Below are positions 31,665-39,068 of a stretch of 39,068 nt of DNA, in pieces (positions within the stretch are counted from its first letter, which is position 1; every line of letters starts with the position of its first letter). The stretch is taken from NCBI RefSeq assembly GCF_000485595.1, contig NW_014577364.1, positions 244,065 to 283,132 of the forward strand. Reading direction: 5' to 3'. A program made the position numbers and the translations under genes. The notes beneath the pieces were generated by a model that was not told the DNA's origin, did not search any database, and saw nothing but the letters and a program-made list of their open reading frames with translations. This DNA comes from Priapulus caudatus. Taxonomy: Eukaryota > Priapulida > Priapulimorpha > Priapulimorphida > Priapulidae.

Positions 31665-34600
31665 TCATTTTACTAGAATAAAATGTGGCACCACGTCCAG
31701 CACAGTGTGATAGGTTAACCATTTAGGTCCGACGATGGTGGATTCTCTGTATACGGTCTCATCTTGCCATTCACCAGAGGGCAGGTAAATGTTCCGGTGT
31801 GAGTCGGCATTTAGCACTGGTGCGATTAGTAAAGTTTCTCCTAGCATGAACTGCGAGTCTGCCAGCAATGCTTCCTCATCATCTGGAAACTTCCACCACA
31901 GAGGGCGCCACAGCGGGAGCCCATGCTGGTTGAAGTCTTCAAGTGCAGTCATTAGCCTTGGTAGAATAATTGCCTGTCTGAAATAGAGTTGAACTTCCAC
32001 GGCTTTGCGGAATTTAGCGTCGTAGATCCAGGGAGGGGAGTTTATCTCTAGGATGGGGAACAGGATTGCCAATTGAACCCAGCGCAGGTAAAACAACTGC
32101 TGGTCCTCCCACTCCATGGAGCGACTCCAATCGATCACAGGTGAAGCCATTAGGGGGTAGCCAAGCAGACAGGTGGTCAGAGCACGTGGAATTACACTGC
32201 GCAGACCATTGTCGTGACCCCAAGAGTTTTCTATGGCCGGCAATCGGATGGTGGCAGGGAAACCTTGCGTGTTTGCAGCGACACCCACATCCAGGCCACT
32301 GCCTGTGTGGTGGCAACGAGAGCGGTTCTGCCACAGGGCCTGTTCAAAGAGGCCCAAGTAGCGCTCGAGAAAGTCGGCAGGAGACGCGCCAGGGTTTTCG
32401 AAGGCGAACATGTGCGGAAGAGACGTGAGCCGACCTCCCATGATACTGAAGCCCTGCAGACTGTAATCTTCGAAGAGTGTTGTGAGCCGGGAGAGAAACC
32501 ACTGTCTCGACGCAGGACTTGTCACGTCTAATGTAGCAGCCACATCTCCCTTCCAGCGCACAAGTTCTGGGACGTCACCTATCATGCTGCTTCGCAACCA
32601 GTAGCCTCTGGTGATGCCTTCCTGGAACGCCTGTGAGTTCGTCGACGCGTACGGATGAACACCGAGACTCAGTGTCAAATTTCTAGCATTCAAAGCTGAA
32701 ATCATCGCGGTTGGGTCGGGAAAGAGGACAGGGTCGAAGGTCAGGTCTCCAGGACTCGACTCCCAGTTCTCCCCGATGACCAAACGTCCTCCAGTCATGT
32801 TATTCTGCCAGATCTGTTCTGCTAACTCTGTGACCTCAGTTTGGGTGAGATTTCCAGATCCCATGTGGTTAGTCGTCCAGCTGATGTGGAACAGTATATC
32901 CTCATCCATGCATGTGACTCTGGGGAGTCCCTCCAATAGCTTTGTGGATACCGTGCGCATGCTGTTTGATACACACACTCTGTAGTCGAGCCAGGGTTGC
33001 CGGGAGCTAACGTTGAAGTTTTCGTACAGGCCTGTGTATTGCGACATCATGCAGAGTTGACCAGGATTTTCGGTGCTATTGATGCTGACAAACAACGGAA
33101 CGTCTGCATCGACCGTGATGGTGGCTGCGTGGGATGAAATCCATGCTCGTTGCAGCACACCTCCGAGCCTCCCAGTCCGCACATCCCCATTTATATAAGG
33201 CTCCATTGATCTGCTCCCATATTCCAGTGGCCAAAATTGCTCGTAGGTAAAACCACTACCGTACCTTGAATAAAAACAAGATAAGCAATGCAATGGTGAA
33301 CACCCCCATAGCAAGGTGGGTATGCATGATTGTGGTTAATAATATCAAAACTTAATCAAATTACCATACTACAAGCAAGCTACGTGCTGAGATTAAAACA
33401 ACAGAAACAATAGATGATTCTCCTAAGCAGTGAAACTGATGGCTGCTTAGATAAATGCTTATTTGCTCATCATTAATTGCTCTCGTACCAGTGGGCTGTT
33501 GACAGATCATAGCAGTCCATAAGAGCTCCTCCTGATTGCTGGCCCCTCCAGCTGATATCATAGCAGCGTGTGTCTCCAAGATCAGCACGCTGCATTAGCA
33601 AGCTTGCATGATTTCGCCACTCATAGCATAGTCGGTCAGTGTCAGGATCGTTATTGTGAGAGTCGCAGTTGTACGGATACTGTGAGGTTGGGATAGTGGT
33701 TCCTAGCTCTCCCACCAGCCTTCCATCCAGTCCACCATAGTCAACTTGTAGTCGTCTACATAACAAGCAGATCTGTCAATCTTTCCCACGTGCACACACA
33801 GTATTACTATTAGTGAGACTTATGTGTTAAAGAATATCCTTGAATGATATGAGGCAAAAGTTGAACCACAAATCATTTCTAAGAATAATGTATTAATTTA
33901 TGATAATATACATCACTAATAGTAATATGCTCCACGTACTACACAAATAAATTAATAAGTTAATGACTACGCACACGCACACGCACACGCACGCACACGC
34001 ACGCACGCACGCACGCACGCACACAAAAACAAATAATATTTTACCTGTACGTTTAGTACACCATCTGTTTATATAAGTAATGCTTTATGTATTTCTTATA
34101 TGTACCTGGTTTCCTGAAGAAAGTGGAACTGATGTCCAATGCCTCCTTCCCATGGATGATGGTTAGAAAAGTGGAAGATGAGACTCACACTTATCACTAT
34201 GGTGATAAATAGGGTGGCCACAAACAGTTTCATTAAGAAGTTTGGTTGCAGATTCAGTTTCTGTGTTAGGAAAGATGGCAGATATATGTTATCAAGAGTA
34301 CATAATAGAGACTATAATTAACTACTGTTGATGTTATCAGTTATGGCAATCACCACTATAGATTTAATTTAACAGTATTTTATTATATACAATATACTAC
34401 ACTATATTCTATATCACACCAGTTGACATTAAACTGAACCATTAAGTGCTATACACATTTTTAAGTTATAACTATTAGATAATAAATAAATAATATATAA
34501 TAATAATAATTATTATTATTTACTATTTAATATTAAAAATATATATTTAAGCCCAACCGTTATTTATAATTTGCTACAGAAATACATAGACTACAGACAT

Positions 34601-34899
34601 TTTATTGTTCATTACGCAATGCAAACATAGCTAAAGAGCGTATTTATATTTACCCGCATTATTTTCAATTTTGATACATCTTGCATGAACTTTCGGCAAT
34701 TATTCATGCCACTCCAACATTTCGTAGGGTCCGTTACTGTGTCACCTTCTTTTATCATACCCAAAGTATCACCAGATTCCATACCGGATGGACACATGCC
34801 AAGGCCATTATCACCATTTTTTACAAAAGACTTTACACTACTTTCAGTTTCATGCACATCCTTTGGGGTGCAGGAAGAATCTGTAGGAACCTGAGCCAT
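31665..34899 (-). CDS. MYORG-like: GH31-family type II membrane protein, MYORG-like, probable pseudo-glycosidase
   Basis: Four coding exons on the minus strand: 34899-34654, 34260-34106, 33755-33489, 33264-31665. All phases agree and give 755 residues (human MYORG has 714). ATG at 34899 has a good context (AGAATGG). Residues 1-82 are polar (cytosolic tail). Residues 94-113 (LFVATLFITIVISVSLIFHF) form one membrane anchor. The rest is lumenal, with several N-glycosylation sequons (NST, NMT, NLT, NRS). Family landmarks are CYDLSTAHWY, FQEGITRGYWL, the WGHDNGL block and INSPPW. Where active members have FKFDAGE, this protein has FSIMGGR (Met498 in place of the nucleophile Asp). The Asp of WGHDNGL (residue 574), the region of the acid/base, remains. 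The PDMIGGN loop is replaced by SPVIDWS. Fold assignment is firm; MYORG subfamily is likely, from topology and motifs. Activity is doubtful. Confidence 0.88.
33756..34105. other. intron 2 of the GH31 gene with CACG microsatellite
   Basis: Minus-strand intron with donor GTACAT and acceptor ATGTAG. Includes a CACA/CACG repeat at about 33969-34024. Confidence 0.7.
34261..34653. other. intron 1 of the GH31 gene
   Basis: Minus-strand intron, donor GTAAAT after codon 82, acceptor AACACAG. Very AT-rich with a TAA/ATT palindromic stretch at about 34487-34525. Nothing else. Confidence 0.7.
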
Positions 34900-35098
34900 T
34901 CTCTCGGTAGTCTTACTTGTGCTTCAACAAATGGCTTTTACCTAGTGACAAAAAATTTAAATATTACAAGCACGTAGTTCACAAAACCTAGACTCCTACA
35001 CTAAATTGCACCTCCAGCATTTTATTAGTTGGGATAAATATCGTAGCAATGCAATTAGAATTTACCAGCTGTTGTTTAGAGCTGTAGCTTGTTGAGTA

Positions 35099-35643
35099 AG
35101 GCCTAAAAAAAAGAAGATGTGTTTCCGAGAACCCGACCCTACCTAGCAAATAGGGGCCGACCCTTTTTTTCATTTTCAAAAAAAAAATCAAAATTTATAA
35201 AAAAAATATAAAAATCTGATATGTCAATATATGTGATATTATGTCAATATGTGACATTATGTCAATATGTGACATTATGTCAATAAAAAACAAAACAAAA
35301 AACAAGCAAACATTTTCAGTTTAATAGATGCAATGTATATCGACGTATTTTGACCCAACAATCACAACCCAGTTGTCTACGCAGCTCGAAGAGCGTCGAT
35401 CTTTTATCGGCGGTATTGTTGATGTCCCTGTTCACTGCAGTACAGGTGAAACTCGATTTATGCAAGCGGCCGGACCACTGACATTCTGTATACAATGTCA
35501 TAGGAACAACGTTGTCCAGTATATACTACTGGTAGTGAAACATTTAAAAAAAATTTAAATTTAAATTAAAAAAAATCCCTACCTACTCTACCTAATTTTT
35601 TCAAGACCGTTCTCGGAAACACATCATTTATTTTTTTAGGCCT
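35099..35643. mobile_element. foldback / MITE element of 545 bp upstream of the GH31 gene
   Basis: The ends AGGCCTAAAAAAAAGAAGAT..GTTTCCGAGAAC and GTTCTCGGAAAC..TTTTTTTAGGCCT are inverted copies. Just inside them, CCTACCTAG-type words recur at both sides. An 18-bp unit (ATGTCAATATGTGACATT) is repeated about three times at 35219-35285. No coding frame. Confidence 0.7.
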
Positions 35644-35970
35644 AATTGAGAAGAGCAGTGCAGCTATTTGTGTTCTAGGCTATGTATACAGATTCCATCG
35701 AGGATAGTAAACACGCTTTCACAACAAGCCTATGTGTCCGGTTTGTCAGAAATGGGCATTTGGAGCATAAATTGCATGGCTCCTAATGGTGTATCAGTTA
35801 CGGCCAAACCATCCTTGCTTGCTTGAAGCGCTGGGCGCGGAAAAGTGTGAAATGGCGAGAGTTTGACCGGGTACTCAGGATGTGCACAAGTTGCAGATAA
35901 GGTCCAACAGATAATGAGAACATTTATTCATATAGCTTAGTTGCTAAACGGGGAACTGCTGGTCGTGCGT

Positions 35971-36380
35971 TGTTACAGCCATAATTGGCCCCTGAAAAGG
36001 CTTGTTGGTGGTGTGGTGGACTTGTGAAATAGATCTGGCTAAAAGCTAGTATAAAAGGGAACATGTCGCGCCTACAGGGAGAGTTTTTCCCTTACCTCAA
36101 TAGAGCAGCGACACAGAGTCCTCATTTGTTAAGCATGTAAGTTAATTCTTCTCTTGGCTTAGGGTAGTGTCTTTAACTCTAGATTTCTTTTTCTTTGTTA
36201 TATAAAGTGTAATTGGTTTTGTTTTGCACTGCGTTTATTCTGTTGTACTGTTACGCTTAAAATCTTTAGTAAATCTCATTAATAATTTTTGGTCGCACCG
36301 TCTTTATCGACTTTTGTTTATTTTTCTACGTGTCAGCTCTCCGCACTCTCTACACAGTAAACTGCAATTGCACGCTTACA
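35971..36380 (+). mobile_element. putative LTR (solo or 5' LTR) of a retrotransposon
   Basis: The 410-bp stretch begins TGTTACAG and ends CTTACA, the TG..CA form of LTRs. It has TATAAAAGG at about 36050 in the promoter position. TTTGGCACCATGA follows directly and could be a tRNA primer-binding site. No flanking target duplication was found and no second LTR is visible, so an old or partial copy is likely. An ordinary promoter with a first exon (donor GTAAGT at 36138) is the alternative. Confidence 0.4.
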
Positions 36381-36900
36381 TTTGGCACCATGACTATTCG
36401 AATTTGGGTCGCCCTTTGTGGCAACATTGACGGTACCCATGTTGCTGCTACAATCACGCACCCTAAGCCTGGTGGAGAAGCACATCGCGTGCAATGCGAC
36501 TGACTACGAGAGGGTGAGTGCACCAATCTTCACCAGCATTACTTTCTTGTATTGCAAACGCATGCTATAAAATCTTAGAACATTACAAGTTGTAATGTTC
36601 TAAGATTTTATAGCATGCGTTTGCGACAGTATTGGAACGCGCTTGTTGCTCTTGACTCTGTATTTAGTCTCACGATGGCTACTCATGTTTCCTCCCCTGA
36701 TGCTGCTGACAACCCTTGCCCTCGTGCTTGACGCCCCTCTCCCTATGTTGGAATGCCCCACCTTCAACTCCAAGTTTACCAGATTGATAGCGATTTCACT
36801 CTGCTGCAAGCACCTATTCCCGAGTTGGCTTTTACCACTACCCAAATGAAGGATGCCTCTACGCAGACATAATTCGGACCGATGTGCACTTTCTGTCTTT
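36381..36900 (+). other. coding-like remnant after the putative LTR, with a palindrome
   Basis: Frames such as NIDGTHVAATITHPKPGGE (about 36424-36480) and, past the palindrome, IDSDFTLLQAPIPELAF (about 36782-36833) have coding-like composition but are broken by stops and shifts. They might be gag-type or transposase remnants. I cannot assign a family. Confidence 0.3.
36554..36624. repeat. perfect 71-bp palindrome, one-base centre
   Basis: 35-bp arms 36554-36588 and 36590-36624 are exact complements around G36589. The arms start GCAAACGCATGCTATAAAAT. Similarity stops sharply at both outer ends. Confidence 0.95.
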
Positions 36901-37065
36901 CACCATTATAAACAAAATATGAAAATAAACTTTAATAAATTGCACTTGTCTCTAAATTTATTATGTTTCATGTTCATTTAACATGTGCCATGCTACTTCT
37001 GTTATTGTTCATTTCTGTACTTTCTTCTTTTTTCTTGATAAAAGCACATTGTAATTTTCTTATTG

Positions 37066-37215
37066 TAATACCGTATACGCTGTATATTTCGCGGTGGTTT
37101 AATTTTCGCGAATTTCGCGAACGCGTCCCCGACCGTGAAAATAACACGCGATTAATTCATACCGAATAATTCATAATTCACCGACCGCGAAATTAACCAC
37201 CTGCGATATTGTCCA
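37066..37215. mobile_element. MITE with TTCGCG-rich inverted arms
   Basis: The left arm TATATTTCGCGGTGGTTTAA faces CGCGAAATTAACCACCTGCG on the right. Short TTCGCGAATTTCGCGAA palindromes lie between. No coding capacity; sequences of this style are frequent in some invertebrate genomes. Confidence 0.6.
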
Positions 37216-37529
37216 TCAAGTCTGAATTCGGGAAAATATCTGTACGCAAAAAAATATGACGTCTATGGCTACAGTTATGTTATTAATTGTGCTAAAAATT
37301 TCTTTTATAACTTTTTTCTATCCTTTCTTTCTTAGTAATTGAGCTGTTTCACAGATCCACTCTGAAATTGTACGTTTAGAATATTAAAAGGGCCCAATCT
37401 TTGTTATGAACGTGTAAAGCAGCAAATAAGATTGCAAGCTCCGAAAATAACGCGAGTCCGGAGTCAAAGACTCTAACATCATGACCTCATAAAAAATAGT
37501 CTTCAAAAGTCCATGGGACTATAACAGAG

Positions 37530-37775
37530 ATGGTGAGAGAAGTTGATAAAATCGACATATCAACAGTGGCAACACTGCGGATAGCAGTGGAAAAAGCCGC
37601 AAATCTACAATTTACTAAAGTCGAAGGGAGAGAATTCCAATACAGAATGACAGAAACAAAGAAGCTAAACTTAAAAGGATCCTTAGAAGATGGCACATGT
37701 CGAAAGCAAGGCTCTCACGCTCACATGATCGAGTGGCAGCGCAACGAACAGGCTTCATCAAGCAAGAGGGAATGA
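37530..37775 (+). CDS. hypothetical 81-residue open frame
   Basis: ATG at 37530 and TGA at 37773-37775. The product is hydrophilic and begins MVREVDKIDISTVATLRIAV; it is Lys/Glu-rich without signal peptide or membrane segment. A possible splice acceptor (CTATAACAG) lies just upstream, so it may be a terminal exon instead. I recognise no family, and a chance frame or transposon scrap is possible. Confidence 0.25.
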   Translation: MVREVDKIDISTVATLRIAVEKAANLQFTKVEGREFQYRMTETKKLNLKGSLEDGTCRKQGSHAHMIEWQRNEQASSSKRE

Positions 37776-37894
37776 CTCTCTGATTTATTGCAAATCGTGC
37801 TTGCCCCTGGTTTGTGGATGAACTGACGAGCTACTGTTTTGATTTTTGTCCGGGAAAGCAGCCGATTGTTCGCAGCGCGAAGTTATTTGGGGGC

Positions 37895-38220
37895 ATGTTT
37901 GGGGGGGGGGGGTATTTGGCTGCATGATGTTTATATTATCAGGAGTGAATAATAGTCTTTAGAGATCCACCCCAGGAGTGAATAAATATGGATCACTGGA
38001 GGATTATGGATCCTGGATAATATATATATATATATAGATATATATCCTAATCCTCTAATATTCACTCCTGTCCTGATATTATTAATATTAGTAGTATTAC
38101 TACTAGTACTAGTATATAGTAGTATTACTAGTAAGTTCCAATTACTAATACTACTATACTACTAGTAGTAGTAGTAGTACTCACTAGTACTAGTAGTAGC
38201 AAGCGCGCAAATCCATTTTG
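37895..38220. repeat. G-run, inverted repeat around TA microsatellite, and AGT/ACT repeats
   Basis: An 11-base or longer G-run near 37900; CAGGAGTGAATAATA (from 37941) facing TATTCACTCCTG around a TA run at 38020-38048; then AGT/ACT triplets at 38080-38200. Confidence 0.7.
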
Positions 38221-38242
38221 AAATGGGGGGGGGGTGTAACAC

Positions 38243-38606
38243 CAGTGGCGAGCACGGGAAGGGGGGCCTTCCCCAGAAAATTTGAATATAGCTCGTGTTC
38301 CCAGCTTAATCCTTCAATCAGTGTCTAATGTGAGTGATATTCCTAAACCTTCATAAACATACTTTCTCTTGATGATTTCTGCATAAGAATTATTTAATAT
38401 AAGAAAAAAAACGTGTTAAAAAAGAAACGGTAGGTACTAAATTTATCAAGACACATTTTTCTTAAGTTGTGCATGATCATTATTATGCTCTCAAATGCAC
38501 TTGAATAAAATGAAAGCTGGCAAAAAAAAAAAGAAAAAAAAGGGAAAGAAGCCAATCGTTGACGCACTATCACACACAATAAAAAGGTTCTCACTTCACA
38601 AACACA

Positions 38607-38638
<32 letters not shown>

Positions 38639-38750
38639 AAATCATGGTGATCAAAAATTGTGGGGGGGGGACATTTGATATGATGTCCCCCCTCTGAAAA
38701 TTCGTGGGGGGGACATATGTCCCCCTGTCCCCCCTGGATTTGCACCCCTG
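38243..38750. mobile_element. candidate hAT-like element with G/C-run ends
   Basis: The left end CAGTGGCGAGCACGGGAAGG and the complement of the right end, CAGGGGTGCAAATCCAGGGG, share the CAG-plus-G-run style of hAT termini. No target duplication is evident. The interior has A-runs, a CACG microsatellite (about 38602-38635) and a GGGGGGACA/TGTCCCCCC hairpin. No transposase frame. Confidence 0.35.
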
Positions 38751-38777
38751 AGTAGTAGTACTAGTACTAGTGCAGAT

Positions 38778-38979
38778 GGGGTCGTTGTCGTATCAGGTAC
38801 TATACAGATATGTACCCGAAGTAGTTTTAGGTTGTTTAGTATTGTTTATATTTTTATATGAGGTATGTTTAGGGTTAGGGTACACTTCTGTAGTACAAGT
38901 CTGGTACACTTTGTGTATACATATATGTACCTCGGAGGCTCGGGTACACATCTGTGGTACCTGATACGACAACGACCCA
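38778..38979. mobile_element. foldback element with GTCGTTGTCG ends, copy 1
   Basis: GGGGTCGTTGTCGTATCAGG at the left and the complement at the right (CCTGATACGACAACGACCCA) enclose further GTACCCGA/TCGGGTAC arms. The core contains TAGGGTTAGGG. No coding frame. Confidence 0.75.
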
Positions 38980-39015
38980 TTGACTGAGCAGTACTAGTAG
39001 TAGCGCTCAAATTAA

Positions 39016-39068
39016 GGGGTCGTTGTCGTAACAGGTACTACAGATATGTACCCGAGGTACATATATGT
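39016..39068. mobile_element. same foldback element, copy 2, cut by the window end
   Basis: GGGGTCGTTGTCGTAACAGG and ATATGTACCCGAGGTAC repeat the start of the element at 38778, in the same orientation, 37 bp after its end. Confidence 0.7.

Noticed and set aside
31789-32531. Plus-strand open frames of 65-120 codons across the GH31 gene
   Set aside because: They are antisense shadows of the large minus-strand exon, which has clear family motifs.
35219-35285. Regularly spaced repeats as a CRISPR array
   Set aside because: Units are contiguous without spacers, in an animal genome and inside a foldback element.
36424-36500. NIDGTHV word resembling a PIF/Harbinger transposase motif
   Set aside because: Only a few residues match and the frame stops soon; too weak to name a family.

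Overview
The window is nuclear DNA of a multicellular animal. The genes are split by GT-AG introns, most of 100-600 bp. Intergenic and intronic DNA is AT-rich and full of microsatellites, foldback/MITE-type elements and hAT-like non-autonomous transposons. A marine invertebrate, perhaps a sponge or another early-branching animal, would fit, but I cannot fix the taxon from sequence alone.

Two protein genes can be reconstructed with confidence. (1) PARP1 (poly(ADP-ribose) polymerase 1), plus strand, 8035-30258. I place 22 coding exons with consistent phases. They encode the second half of zinc finger 1, zinc finger 2, the Zn3/PADR1 domain, BRCT, WGR, the helical regulatory domain and the ART catalytic domain with its H-Y-E triad. 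Only the first coding exon (Met plus the first Cys pair of finger 1) is missing. Two introns have GC instead of GT donors. One long intron begins with an in-frame extension, stop and AATAAA that could yield a short form without catalytic domain. (2) A four-exon type II membrane protein of the GH31 family, MYORG-like, minus strand, 34899-31665. The Asp nucleophile of the FKFDAGE motif is replaced, so it is probably a pseudo-glycosidase. The two genes converge tail to tail, 1.4 kb apart.

Layout: 1-4006 is an indel-riddled second copy of about 6205-9536, including broken copies of PARP1 exons 2 and 3. 4007-6205 holds a MITE, a 0.7 kb foldback element and the start of a dispersed repeat. 8035-21903 is PARP1 exons 2-20, with a hAT-like element in intron 2, another in intron 12, and a foldback family with a telomere-like core in introns 12 and 19. 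21904-29306 is a 7.4 kb intron with a partial repeat copy, a 10-N gap flanked by the same sequence on both sides, a 3.4 kb stretch that looks statistically like random DNA, and low-complexity DNA. 29307-30258 is the last three PARP1 exons. 31665-34899 is the GH31 gene. 35099-39068 is mobile-element debris: a foldback element, a putative LTR, a perfect 71-bp palindrome, a MITE rich in TTCGCG, a hAT-like candidate and two tandem copies of another foldback element.

Several anomalies (noisy duplicate, N gap, random-like block, palindrome) may be assembly products rather than biology. The strongest biological leads are the predicted truncated PARP1 isoform, the two GC-AG introns and the nucleophile-less GH31 protein.
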